From assembly GCA_027620595.1 (NCBI GenBank), contig JAQCDI010000107.1, positions 1-8,132 on the forward strand: a stretch of 8,132 bases of DNA, written 5' to 3'. The notes beneath the pieces are model-generated. The model did not search any database and was not told where the DNA came from. It saw nothing but the letters and a program-made list of their open reading frames with translations. This DNA comes from Bacteroidota bacterium (GTDB lineage: Bacteria; Bacteroidota; Rhodothermia; Rhodothermales; UBA10348). Both the position numbers and the translations under genes were made by a program. This document shows positions 1 through 6,638 of the stretch, piece after piece; the first letter of the stretch is position 1, and every line of letters starts with the position of its first letter.

Positions 1-1
1 C

Positions 2-1018
2 GAGGAATACGAGCCGATCTCCTCCCTGGTCGTGCCGGAGAATCCGGTGACCCGCGCAAAATTCCCGTTCGTGGATGCGCACAGCCACTGGTTCCGCGCC
101 CCGTCCATGACCGAAGGAGCCATCGATTCGCTCATCATGGAAATGGACGGCATGAACATGGCCGTCATTGTGAACCTGTCTGGGGGTTGGGGTGAGAACC
201 TGCAGGGTGCACTGAGCAACATGGAGGCGCGTTACCCGAATCGCATCGTCACGTTTGCCAACGTGGACTTCGACAGCGTCGGAGCCCCGGGCTGGACCGA
301 ACGGGCCGTGGCGCAGCTGCGCGCCGACATCGAAGCGGGAGCCCGCGGCCTGAAGATCTACAAGAACCTGGGCATGGACGTCAAGGACGTCGATGGCAAC
401 CGTGTGGCGGTCAATGACCCGCGCATCGACCCGATCTGGGCGCTGGCCGGCGAAATGGGCGTCCCCGTCCTGATCCACTCGGCCGACCCGGCCAACTTCT
501 GGAAGCCCCGCGACAAGTTCAATGAGAAGTGGCTCGAGCTCAAGCTCCGCCCGAACCGCTACCGCGCCCCCGGGGAATATCCTCCGTTCGAGCAGATCAT
601 GGAGGAGCACTACGACATCATGCGCAAGCACCGCGGCACGACGTTCATCAGCGCGCACATGTCCTGGTTGGGCAACGACCTGGGTCTGCTCGGACAAAAG
701 CTGGACGAACACCCGAACATGGTGACGGAAATGGGCGCCGTCATCTACGAACTGGGTCGCCAACCCAAGTTTGCCAAGGCGTTCATGGAGAAATACAAGG
801 ATCGCCTCCTGATGGGCAAGGACTCCTACAATGTGGAAGAATTCCACACCTACTTCCGCACGTACGAGACCGAGGACGAGTATTTCCCCTACTACCGGAA
901 ATACCACGCGCAATGGGCTCTTTACGGCCTGGGCCTCTCCGACGACGTGCTGCAGTACATCTACTACAAGAACGCGCTCCGCGTCATCCCCGGATTGGAC
1001 GCCTCCCTGTTCGAATAG
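2..1018 (+). CDS. Amidohydrolase-family metal-dependent hydrolase, 5' end cut by the window
   Basis: This is a TIM-barrel amidohydrolase (amidohydrolase_2 type), expected to hydrolyse or decarboxylate a small substrate using a bound metal; the substrate cannot be told. Numbered from the first in-frame start, a GTG at position 32, the likely metal and active-site residues are the DAHSH motif (H17, H19), K108 in GLKIYK, H149 in VLIHSA, H209 in FISAHMSW and D264 in MGKDSY, in the usual order for the family. The reading frame stays open to the window edge and encodes EEYEPISSLVVPENPV. That linker is typical of what precedes the first barrel strand in relatives, so the GTG is probably not the true start and a signal peptide may lie outside the window. 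The C-terminus (YYKNALRVIPGL) matches the usual family ending. The gene converges on the receptor gene with only 10 bases between the two stops. Family assignment is firm; substrate and export are inference. Confidence 0.88.
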   Translation, partial: EEYEPISSLVVPENPVTRAKFPFVDAHSHWFRAPSMTEGAIDSLIMEMDGMNMAVIVNLSGGWGENLQGALSNMEARYPNRIVTFANVDFDSVGAPGWTERAVAQLRADIEAGARGLKIYKNLGMDVKDVDGNRVAVNDPRIDPIWALAGEMGVPVLIHSADPANFWKPRDKFNEKWLELKLRPNRYRAPGEYPPFEQIMEEHYDIMRKHRGTTFISAHMSWLGNDLGLLGQKLDEHPNMVTEMGAVIYELGRQPKFAKAFMEKYKDRLLMGKDSYNVEEFHTYFRTYETEDEYFPYYRKYHAQWALYGLGLSDDVLQYIYYKNALRVIPGLDASLFE

Positions 1019-1028
1019 GGCGAATCGC

Positions 1029-3311
1029 TCAGCGCAGTTCCAGCTTGAACCCGACCGATGGCACCAACGGCAGCTGGTCCACCCGACTGAACGTGAAGAG
1101 GTCGTAGTAGAATAGGTTCTTGCGGTTGAGCATGTTCAGCACGCCGGCCCGAAGGGTGGCAATGGTGCGACCCCGGTCCACCCGGCGCTCGATCCACAGG
1201 TCGAAGCGCGAGTACGTGGGTTGACGACCGCCGAACGGCTCGGAGTACACGATGCGGTCCACCCCTGCCTCCGTGGACACGTCCACATCCGGCGTCAACA
1301 GGTACCAGACATCGAATCCTCCTGATTCGGTGAACGGAAGGCCGGAGCCGTACTGCCATTGGAGGGTGAGCCCGACGTCCCCTTTCTGCGCGTGCAGCAG
1401 GGCGTTGAACTGATGGCGACGGTCATGGGCCGGGTGGTAGGTCCACGGGCCCGCCTCGTACTCCACCGAGGACCAGGTGTAGGAAAAGGTGCCGTCGAGG
1501 ACGGATTCAGCCCAGAAGGGTCTGTTTTCGAGGTTCAACCGTACATCCGCGCCGAAGGCCGAACCGGTGGCGTCCTGCAATGTGGTGGTGAACCTGGGGA
1601 ACGGGCTGAAGATGGGGGCCGAAATGTGTTCGTAGGACTTGTAGAACCCCTCCAAGGCAGCGCTCAGCCACGGACGGATCTGCATGTTTCCGCCCAGGAT
1701 GCCGTGCATCGATTGCATGACTTCCCGATCGTCGGGCGTCACGATCCAGGCTGTGAACAGGTTGCCCAGATCCCGTTCGTCCGAGAGGCCGGCAACGGCC
1801 TGGTGGTACAACCCCCAGGCTGCATTGACCTGGAACCGCCCCTCCGGCCCGCTTGGCCATAGGGTAAGGCGCAGGCGGGGGTCCATCCAGGAACGGGATC
1901 GATCGGGAATCTGATAGAGGTGGAGTCCGGGGTTCACCCGTACCCTGCCTCCCGCCATGTCGATGGACGCTTCGACATAGGAGAGGACTTCATCGAGTTG
2001 ATCGCTGGCCGACGTGTATTCAGTGAACAGGTCGTCCAGGACATATCCGAGGTCAGAACGACGGAACGTGCTTCCGACGGCCACTTCCCCGGATCGGAGC
2101 AGCCAGGCAAGGCGCAGGGATGCCTCGGAGCTCTCCACCGTCGCGGACCGTTCCGGAGCGTCCTCGGGACCGAAGGTGTTGCCCATTTCCGATCGCCCTC
2201 CTGTCAGGCGGACAACGATGGGGAGTCGGTTCGAACGATAGATCCAGTTGGCCGCGTACACCCGGTTGTTCCAGGCCACCTCGGTGCTGTCCGTTTTTGC
2301 CGCGGCCTCCGCTTCGCCGAAAACGGATTTCTTCGAGCCGGCGATGTCACCGCGGTCATCGGTGTCAAGAAAGGTGAACGACAGTTCGTGGCTGCCTCCG
2401 AGGAGGGCGTGGATCTTGCCGAAGCGGTCTCCGAACCGGTACGGCATGGCCTGCCCGAAGAGGTCAGGCATGAGATCTTCGACGAAGGACTGCCGAACGC
2501 TCAGGATGGCCGAGACCCGGCCGTCGACCAGGGGACCTTCGATGGTGGCAGAGCTGAGGAAAGGTGCCAGGGCCACGGATCCGGCCACGTTCTGCTTGTT
2601 GCCGTTGCGCGCCGTCACGTCCAGGATGGACGAGGTCCGGCCACCGTAGCGGGCGCCGAAGCCCCCGGTGTAGAAGGCGGCGCGGTCGACCAGTTCTTCT
2701 GGAAACGCGGAGTAGAAACTCAGGATGTGGAAGGGTTGATAGACCGGAATGCCATCGAGCAAGGCCAGATTCTGGTCGACCGCGCCGCCCCGGACGAAGA
2801 ATTGTCCGCCCCGATCCCCCTGGACCGTGACGCCGGGTATGGTCTGCAGATAGGAGGCCAGGTCTCCCGAAACGCCCGGTACGGGCACGCGCTTGATGGC
2901 CGCCGGCACCACGGTTTCGAGTCCTGCCGCCACCGTGGTGATTCCTCCTTCCGCTTCCGCCACCACCACCACTTCCTCCAGATCGGCCGCCCGGATAGCC
3001 AGATCGATCCGGATATCGCGGATTTCGCCCGCGCGCAGGGTCAGCGACTCCCCATGACTGGCGTATCCGATGAAGGATATCTCGAGGTCATAGCCCCCGG
3101 GAAGCACGCGGTTGAGTACGAAGTATCCGTCCCCATCCGTGGCAGTCCCCTGAACGAGGCGTCCCTCTTGTTTGAGCGCAATGGTGGCTCCCTGCAAGGG
3201 CTGCTCGGAAGCGGCGTCCGTAACGAAACCACGCAGGATGGCCTGTTGCGCGGATGCAATGGGGACCAGAAAAAGGAAGAAAAGGAGGAGGCCGTAGCGG
3301 TGGGCGGTCAT
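1029..3311 (-). CDS. TonB-dependent outer-membrane receptor with carboxypeptidase-regulatory-like domain
   Basis: This is a 760-residue TonB-dependent receptor that would import a ligand across the outer membrane using energy from TonB-ExbBD. The ATG at 3309-3311 is preferred over an in-frame TTG 33 bases upstream, because it places a clean signal peptide at the start (hydrophobic LLLFFLFLVPIASA, cleavage near residue 21). Residues about 25-105 form a CarboxypepD_reg-like beta domain (GFVTDAASEQPLQGATI, FIGYA). A TonB-box-like LEEVVVVAE follows at about 111-119. The plug spans about 133-235, with SYLQTIPGVTVQGDRGG, FFVRGG and LLDGIPVYQPFH. The rest is the 22-strand barrel. The chain ends in GFKLELR, without the terminal aromatic residue many outer-membrane barrels carry. 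It is shorter than SusC-type receptors and no SusD-like lipoprotein is nearby, so a siderophore, cobalamin or peptide-type substrate is as likely as a glycan. A Bacteroidota-type -7 box lies 31 bases upstream, so it is probably transcribed separately from hisIE. Confidence 0.93.
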   Translation of the reverse strand: MTAHRYGLLLFFLFLVPIASAQQAILRGFVTDAASEQPLQGATIALKQEGRLVQGTATDGDGYFVLNRVLPGGYDLEISFIGYASHGESLTLRAGEIRDIRIDLAIRAADLEEVVVVAEAEGGITTVAAGLETVVPAAIKRVPVPGVSGDLASYLQTIPGVTVQGDRGGQFFVRGGAVDQNLALLDGIPVYQPFHILSFYSAFPEELVDRAAFYTGGFGARYGGRTSSILDVTARNGNKQNVAGSVALAPFLSSATIEGPLVDGRVSAILSVRQSFVEDLMPDLFGQAMPYRFGDRFGKIHALLGGSHELSFTFLDTDDRGDIAGSKKSVFGEAEAAAKTDSTEVAWNNRVYAANWIYRSNRLPIVVRLTGGRSEMGNTFGPEDAPERSATVESSEASLRLAWLLRSGEVAVGSTFRRSDLGYVLDDLFTEYTSASDQLDEVLSYVEASIDMAGGRVRVNPGLHLYQIPDRSRSWMDPRLRLTLWPSGPEGRFQVNAAWGLYHQAVAGLSDERDLGNLFTAWIVTPDDREVMQSMHGILGGNMQIRPWLSAALEGFYKSYEHISAPIFSPFPRFTTTLQDATGSAFGADVRLNLENRPFWAESVLDGTFSYTWSSVEYEAGPWTYHPAHDRRHQFNALLHAQKGDVGLTLQWQYGSGLPFTESGGFDVWYLLTPDVDVSTEAGVDRIVYSEPFGGRQPTYSRFDLWIERRVDRGRTIATLRAGVLNMLNRKNLFYYDLFTFSRVDQLPLVPSVGFKLELR

Positions 3312-3341
3312 GCGACGATCGGCTGGCGGGATGAATGGGCG

Positions 3342-3349
3342 CAAACATA
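3342..3349 (-). promoter_or_regulatory. Candidate promoter -7 box for the TonB-dependent receptor gene
   Basis: Read on the minus strand the bases are TATGTTTG, an exact match to the Bacteroidota -7 consensus TAnnTTTG. It sits about 30 bases before the preferred ATG, giving a short leader. No clean TTTG -33 box is seen at the expected distance (the nearest candidate is TTCTT), so this rests on the -7 match and position only. The ATG has no Shine-Dalgarno sequence. Confidence 0.4.
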
Positions 3350-3433
3350 GCGCTTTGCTTCGGAATGAAGAATTTCCCAGCTCCCAGCCGTGGACCGGAC
3401 CACGTCAGCGGATGGACCCGGCAGTTGAACGGA

Positions 3434-4057
3434 TCACCCGCCGTGACGCGCGCGCAGGACGTTGGTGACATCTTCCAGCTTCATACCGCGCGAACGCAGC
3501 AGGACCAGCAGGTGGTAGAGCAAGTCCGCGGATTCCTCGGCCAATTTGTCATCCGGTCCGGCTACCCCTTCGAGGGCAGTTTCCACGCCCTCCTCGCCCA
3601 CTTTCTGTGCAATCTTCTTGGCCCCGGCCTGCAGCAGGCGAACCGTGTAGGATTTGTCGTCACCATCGGCCTCGCGCTGGGCGATAACGCCTTCCAGGAT
3701 GCGCAGGAAGGCGGCACCGTCCCGGTTCTCCTCTTCCCAGCAAGTGTCCGTTCCCGTATGGCATGTCGGACCGTGGGGGTGTGCCTTGACCAGCAGGGCG
3801 TCCCGATCGCAATCGGCCTTCATTCCCACCAGCGCGAGATGATTGCCCGACGTCTCACCCTTGGTCCACAGCTGCTGACGGGACCGGCTGAAAAACGTGA
3901 CCTGGCCCGAGGCAAACGAGCGCTCGATGGCCTCGGCATTCATCCAGCCCAGCATAAGGACGTGGTGCGTTTCGGCGTCCTGCACAATGGCCGGCACAAG
4001 CCCCGCCTCGTCGAAGGTCAGGGTGTCGATCTGATCGGGAGTAAAATCGGCATTCAT
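3434..4057 (-). CDS. hisIE: Bifunctional phosphoribosyl-AMP cyclohydrolase / phosphoribosyl-ATP pyrophosphatase (HisIE)
   Basis: This 207-residue cytoplasmic enzyme carries out the second and third steps of histidine synthesis: PR-ATP pyrophosphohydrolysis (HisE) and PR-AMP ring opening (HisI). The HisI half is at about residues 1-110. It shows [25 protein letters not shown], and the metal-binding block DCDRDA (D82, C83, D84, D86) followed by C99 and C106 in [12 protein letters not shown]. The HisE half, about 115-205, shows [23 protein letters not shown] and [14 protein letters not shown], the MazG-like helices carrying the acidic metal ligands. Length and order are normal for the fused form. 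The ATG at 4055-4057 overlaps the hisF stop as ATGA, so translation is probably coupled to hisF. A longer in-frame open stretch reaches back into hisF but is not coding. The next gene on the strand starts 122 bases downstream. Confidence 0.97.
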   Translation of the reverse strand: MNADFTPDQIDTLTFDEAGLVPAIVQDAETHHVLMLGWMNAEAIERSFASGQVTFFSRSRQQLWTKGETSGNHLALVGMKADCDRDALLVKAHPHGPTCHTGTDTCWEEENRDGAAFLRILEGVIAQREADGDDKSYTVRLLQAGAKKIAQKVGEEGVETALEGVAGPDDKLAEESADLLYHLLVLLRSRGMKLEDVTNVLRARHGG

Positions 4058-4809
4058 GGGCGAACCGGGATTCCGACCGCGGCCAGCTCGGCCTTCAGGT
4101 CGGGGATGGCCACTTCCGAGAAGTGGAAAATGCTGGCGGCCAGTGCGGCGTCGGCCGCCTTGGCCTCGAAGACCTCGCGGAAATGGGCGGCCGAGCCCGC
4201 CCCGCCGGAAGCAATGACCGGAATGCTCACGGCGCGGCTGATGCGGCCCGTGATGTCCACCGCAAAGCCGCCCTTGGTCCCGTCGTGGTCCATGGAGGTC
4301 AGCAGGATTTCCCCGGCGCCCAGGGATTCCATGCGTCGGGCCCAGGAAATGGCTTCCAGCTCCGTAGGACGGGTTCCTCCGTGGGAGTGGATGTACCAGG
4401 CGTCCCCGACGCGCTTGATATCCATGGCTACGACGACGCACTGCGAACCGAACGCGTCCGCCAACTCACGGACCAGTTCGGGCCGGGCGATGGCTGCGCT
4501 GTTGACGGCCACCTTGTCCGCCCCGGCCTGCAGCAACTGGCGGACGTCCTCCACCGTCCGAACGCCCCCACCAACCGTGAACGGGATGTTGACCACTTCA
4601 GCAATGCGGGTCACCAGTTCGAGGAGCGTTCCCCGCGTCTCGAGCGTGGCGGTGATGTCCAGGAACACGAGTTCATCGGCACCCTGCTGGACATAGGCCT
4701 TGGCCAGTTCCACCGGGTCTCCGGCATCGCGGAGGGAGACGAAATTGATACCCTTCACGGTTCGCCCGTCCTTGATATCCAGGCATGGTATGATGCGACG
4801 TGTCAGCAT
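4054..4809 (-). CDS. hisF: Imidazole glycerol phosphate synthase cyclase subunit HisF
   Basis: HisF is the cyclase half of IGP synthase. With the glutaminase HisH it converts PRFAR plus ammonia into imidazole glycerol phosphate and AICAR. The 251-residue length is typical. The N-terminus [19 protein letters not shown] carries catalytic D11, and VVAMDIKR carries catalytic D130. Phosphate-binding loops are visible at FTVGGGVR (78-84) and VIASGGAGS (198-206), and the [13 protein letters not shown] segment (169-181) is also characteristic. The start is ATG at 4807-4809. The stop overlaps the hisIE ATG by four bases, so the two are co-translated. HisH, which it needs, is not in this window, so the histidine genes are split between loci or continue elsewhere. 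The gene upstream on the same strand ends 49 bases away and could share a transcript. Confidence 0.98.
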   Translation of the reverse strand: MLTRRIIPCLDIKDGRTVKGINFVSLRDAGDPVELAKAYVQQGADELVFLDITATLETRGTLLELVTRIAEVVNIPFTVGGGVRTVEDVRQLLQAGADKVAVNSAAIARPELVRELADAFGSQCVVVAMDIKRVGDAWYIHSHGGTRPTELEAISWARRMESLGAGEILLTSMDHDGTKGGFAVDITGRISRAVSIPVIASGGAGSAAHFREVFEAKAADAALAASIFHFSEVAIPDLKAELAAVGIPVRP

Positions 4810-4858
4810 GGGCGGATGTACCGGATGACGGGAGCAGCGTTCCGTGAAAGAGCTGCGA

Positions 4859-5446
4859 TCAGGCCGTGATGCGGAGCAACCAAGCCGGATACCCCATGGA
4901 ATCCTCCTGTGCCAACGTTCGATGGGCCGGTAGATGCTCGAGGACGTACGTCATGACACGCTCCAGGGCCGGTCGACGAAGTCCCTCGGGGCCGAACGCC
5001 TCGAAGCCGACCGTCCACCAGGGTTGGCCCGAAACCATGACCTCTGTCAACTCGAAAAGGGCCCCACATCCGATCCTGGAGTGAACCACTTCCAGTGTTT
5101 CTTTTTCGGCAGACCAGACCTGCAACCATCGCCGCTTGCGGACCGGAATCCATCCATTCTCCAGCAGCAACTGTCGAGGTGGTATGTCCTCCGTCAACGG
5201 AGCCGACCACTTTTGCCAGCGTTCCTTGACCCCCGAACACCCGGCCACCTCAACCAAGCCCAGATCATCGGTTCGCAATTTGGTCTCCAATCGACCTTCG
5301 CGCAATTTGGTGCCCGTACCCGGGTGTCCTGGGGACGCATACCAGTCCAGTCGTTCGTCGGGCAAAGCGTCTGCTCCGAAGACCTTACTTGCGGAAAACG
5401 GCTTTTCCCGGGTGAACCAGCGGATTTCGTAGGTTGTGATGGGCAT
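4859..5446 (-). CDS. Conserved-looking hypothetical protein, possibly CYTH-like fold
   Basis: This 195-residue soluble protein has no signal peptide or membrane segment. I do not recognise a characterised function. The N-terminus has alternating charged residues (YEIRWF, then [13 protein letters not shown] at 46-58), resembling the charged strands of CYTH/triphosphate-tunnel proteins, which bind phosphate-rich ligands with metals. Later features are VKERWQKW (73-80), [11 protein letters not shown] (101-111), a dense [26 protein letters not shown] strand pair at about 131-152, and MGYPAWLL near the end (184-191). The overall pattern fits an uncharacterised protein family I associate with Bacteroidota. 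The ATG at 5444-5446 is clear and begins the conserved strand almost at once. It reads toward hisF with a 49-base gap and may be co-transcribed; a functional link to histidine synthesis is not shown. CYTH assignment is inference from residue pattern only. Confidence 0.75.
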   Translation of the reverse strand: MPITTYEIRWFTREKPFSASKVFGADALPDERLDWYASPGHPGTGTKLREGRLETKLRTDDLGLVEVAGCSGVKERWQKWSAPLTEDIPPRQLLLENGWIPVRKRRWLQVWSAEKETLEVVHSRIGCGALFELTEVMVSGQPWWTVGFEAFGPEGLRRPALERVMTYVLEHLPAHRTLAQEDSMGYPAWLLRITA

Positions 5447-5573
5447 GGCTACAAAATACGGGTTCCCTTCCGGACGTTACCTATGTCGTGAGGCGACTTG
5501 ATATTGTCGTTTTGTAATCTATGTCGTCTTGGGACGTATGTCGCCCAAAGACCCTATCGGAACGCCTACGCTC
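5447..5573. promoter_or_regulatory. Divergent intergenic control region with repeated TATGTCG motifs
   Basis: The region separates the leftward CYTH-like gene from the rightward padR relic and should hold promoters for both. TATGTCG occurs three times, at 5482-5488, 5520-5526 and 5537-5543, and a CGAC-N8-GTCG dyad with a TTGATATT centre lies at 5494-5509. PadR proteins usually bind short dyads in their own promoter, so these are candidate autoregulatory sites; that is inference. An in-frame ATG at 5538 falls inside the third motif. No full Bacteroidota promoter was found here. Confidence 0.4.
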
Positions 5574-5915
5574 ATGATCCCCAAAGCCCTCATCTCAGCT
5601 TCCCTGAAGCCCTTCATCCTCTCCGTGCTCTCCCGCGGACCCAGTTACGGGTACGAGATCATCCAGCGCGTCGAAGAGCTCACCGGCGGCGACGTCTCCT
5701 GGACCACGTCCACCCTTTACCCGGTCCTGCACCGGCTGGAAAACGAGGATCTGCTGCAGAGCTTCTGGCAGGAAGTGGAGAAGGGGCCGGCCCGGAAGTA
5801 TTAACGGATTACCCGCAAGGGGGCCAAGCGGTTGGAGCTGGAAAAACAGCAGTGGCTATCCATCCACGAGGCCCTGATTTCACTGTGGGAACAGCCGGGG
5901 CTCCGTCCTGCCTGA
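5574..5915 (+). pseudogene. PadR-family transcriptional regulator with an internal stop codon
   Basis: This encodes a short PadR winged-helix repressor broken by one stop codon. From the ATG at 5574 the protein begins MIPKALISASLKPFILSVLS, followed by GPSYGYEII (22-30), WTTSTLYPVLHRLE (43-56, recognition helix region) and GPARKY (71-76). Codon 77 is TAA at 5802-5804, where relatives have a second tyrosine in the conserved RKYYRIT wing. The same frame then continues without interruption as RITRKGAKRLELEKQQW to a TGA at 5913-5915, giving the usual length of about 113 residues. One base (TAC or TAT to TAA) explains the break. An ATG at 5538 would add 12 residues (MSPKDPIGTPTL). The truncated product would lack half of the wing and the dimerisation helix, so it is probably inactive. 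The following permease-prefix start is also truncated, which supports real decay over a sequencing error. Confidence 0.82.
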
Positions 5916-5925
5916 GGTGATGCCC

Positions 5926-6093
5926 ATGTTTGATCTGGAAACTGCCATTGCCACCTGGCGCGCCGGCCTCCCATTGCTGCGGCCTCCTACTGTGCCATCC
6001 ACCTGCCGCGCTGGCCTCCGGTCGTGCGCGATATGCGGATTTGTATTTGATTGGCCTGCTGTTCTCAAGGCACATATCAAAAGTGGCATATGA
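5926..6093 (+). pseudogene. Truncated start of a permease-prefix (ADOP-type ABC permease) gene
   Basis: Eleven bases after the padR stop, an ATG opens MFDLETAIATWRAGL, which looks like the beginning of the permease prefix domain found at the N-terminus of FtsX-like permeases encoded next to PadR regulators. After residue 15 the resemblance ends. The frame reads proline- and cysteine-rich sequence without family features and stops at TGA 6091-6093, 55 residues in total. Neither other frame continues the domain. A second in-frame ATG at 5920 would add two residues. I read this as the 5' remnant of a deleted permease gene, joined to unrelated DNA. The call rests on 15 residues plus gene order, so it is moderate. 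A chance small open frame is the alternative. Confidence 0.5.
5951..6019 (+). repeat. Imperfect 21-base direct repeat, two copies 48 bases apart
   Basis: Copies at 5951-5971 and 5999-6019 agree at 19 of 21 positions (core CCACCTG, then GGCCTCC). A further GGCCTCC occurs between them at 5981-5987. The spacing is a multiple of three, so the repeat puts a second TxRAGL into the relic frame. It lies exactly where the permease-like sequence degenerates and may mark the rearrangement. Confidence 0.45.
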
Positions 6094-6121
6094 AACGCGC
6101 TCCATATATCACTTTTGATAT
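6074..6121. repeat. AT-rich inverted repeat / twin operator-like palindromes
   Basis: ATATCAAAAGTG at 6074-6085 is perfectly inverted at 6110-6121. A further 5-base pairing inside (6088-6092 with 6103-6107) would make a long stem-loop. The right half is itself a palindrome, TATATCACTTTTGATATA at 6105-6122 (7+4+7). The left half is a degenerate version of it (ATATCA-AAAG-TGGCAT). The two centres are 32 bases apart, close to three helical turns, which suits two dimers binding one face of DNA. There is no T-tract, so a terminator is unlikely. It is strikingly AT-rich for its surroundings. No gene start is obviously controlled by it. Confidence 0.6.
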
Positions 6122-6258
6122 ACGACTGTGAACGAGGGCTGATGCCTTCACATTCACAATCGCCAAGGCGTTGGTCTGCCTACCTGGCTGGGTTTACGAG
6201 CGCGGGATTACGGCTCGCTGTGCGCTTGGTTAGCCCTCGCTCTCCTTGCCCATGACTC
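6122..6258. other. Non-coding stretch, no gene seen
   Basis: About 137 bases between the palindromes and the hairpin cluster. Open frames here are short, run through the neighbouring tRNA gene, and give low-complexity translations. I see no RNA gene or repeat that I can support. Confidence 0.5.
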
Positions 6259-6332
6259 CCCCGGTGCGCGCTGCGCGCGCTCGGGGTGTTTGCTTTCCTC
6301 CCTGCGAAAGCAAACTTTCTCCGGTCAGAAAG
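6259..6332. other. Cluster of three small stem-loops beyond the tRNA-Ser terminator
   Basis: Three hairpins lie almost end to end. At 6259-6286 CCCCG and GCGCGC arms pair around a 3-base loop. At 6289-6314 TTTGCTTTC pairs perfectly with GAAAGCAAA. At 6315-6332 CTTTCT pairs with AGAAAG around CCGGTC. The GAAAGCAAA arm is repeated at 6328-6336, overlapping the tail of the tRNA terminator, so alternative pairings exist. They could be extra transcription stops, a processed RNA tail, or a REP-like element. Confidence 0.45.
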
Positions 6333-6333
6333 C

Positions 6334-6365
6334 AAAAACCCCGACTGCCCTTCGGGCAGCCGGGG
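6334..6365 (-). terminator. Rho-independent terminator of tRNA-Ser
   Basis: On the minus strand an 11-base-pair stem, CCCCGGCTGCC with GGCAGTCGGGG (one G-U pair), closes a 5-base loop and is followed by five U. It begins 14 bases after the tRNA 3' end. The wobble pair is stable only in minus-strand RNA, which fits the tRNA direction. Confidence 0.85.
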
Positions 6366-6378
6366 TCTCGCGGGGTGC

Positions 6379-6466
6379 GGAGAGGGAGGGATTCGAACCC
6401 TCGGTACCCTATAAAAGGTACGCAGGTTTAGCAAACCTGTGGTTTCAGCCACTCACCCACCTCTCC
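6379..6466 (-). tRNA. tRNA-Ser (anticodon GCU)
   Basis: An 88-base class II tRNA on the minus strand. The acceptor stem is GGAGAGG paired with CCTCTCC. The D-arm contains GAGTGGCTGAAA, the anticodon arm is CAGGT-TTGCTAA-ACCTG with anticodon GCT (6430-6432), and the T-arm carries GGTTCGAATCC. The long variable arm GCGTACCTTTTATAGGGTAC is typical of serine tRNAs. It reads AGC/AGU codons. CCA is not encoded: the base after the acceptor stem is G, followed by CACC. An upstream promoter and a downstream terminator make it a single-gene unit. Confidence 0.97.
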
Positions 6467-6513
6467 GGAAGGATGCTTGGCATCATGCTGTGCCGTCGAG
6501 CGGCGCAAGGCAT

Positions 6514-6545
6514 CAAAAATACATACAGGTCCTGCTGGGGTCAAC
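6514..6545 (-). promoter_or_regulatory. Bacteroidota-type promoter of tRNA-Ser
   Basis: On the minus strand a TTG (-33, plus-strand 6542-6544) is followed after 20 bases by TATTTTTG (-7, 6514-6521), an exact TAnnTTTG match. The tRNA 5' end is 47 bases beyond the -7 box, leaving a leader of about 40 bases to be removed by RNase P. The leader contains a small GATGC/GCATC hairpin (6472-6484). Confidence 0.6.
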
Positions 6546-6638
6546 GAAGAGCGTGTCAATTGCTGAGCGAGTCAGATTTAAAGGGGGGACCGACTCCTCC
6601 GATACCGGGAAGGAAACCCTTCTCGAATCAAGAGGCCC

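Noticed and set aside
32..34. GTG at 32 as the true amidohydrolase start
   Set aside because: The frame is open to the window edge with linker-like sequence before it, so the gene more likely begins outside the window.
1019..1028. Possible terminator between the convergent amidohydrolase and receptor genes
   Set aside because: Only 10 bases separate the stops, and no GC stem with a T-tract is visible.
3312..3344. TTG start for the receptor 33 bases upstream of the ATG
   Set aside because: It would put 11 polar residues (RPFIPPADRR) before the signal peptide and lies on the proposed -7 box. The ATG gives a normal signal peptide.
1920..3350. Long plus-strand open frame (476 codons) opposite the receptor gene
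   Set aside because: It lies antisense to a clear TonB-dependent receptor, and its translation has no domain features. High GC makes long shadow frames common.
3312..3433. Possible hisIE terminator in the gap before the receptor gene
   Set aside because: Only a weak 5-base stem (CGTGG/CCACG) without a T-run is present.
3434..4441. Extended 335-codon version of hisIE reaching into hisF
   Set aside because: The extra N-terminus is a frame-shifted reading of hisF. The ATG at 4057, coupled to the hisF stop, gives the normal HisIE length.
6180..6452. Small frames across the tRNA giving RVRIPPSPH or REGFEPSVPYKR
   Set aside because: These are well-known spurious translations of tRNA sequence, not proteins.
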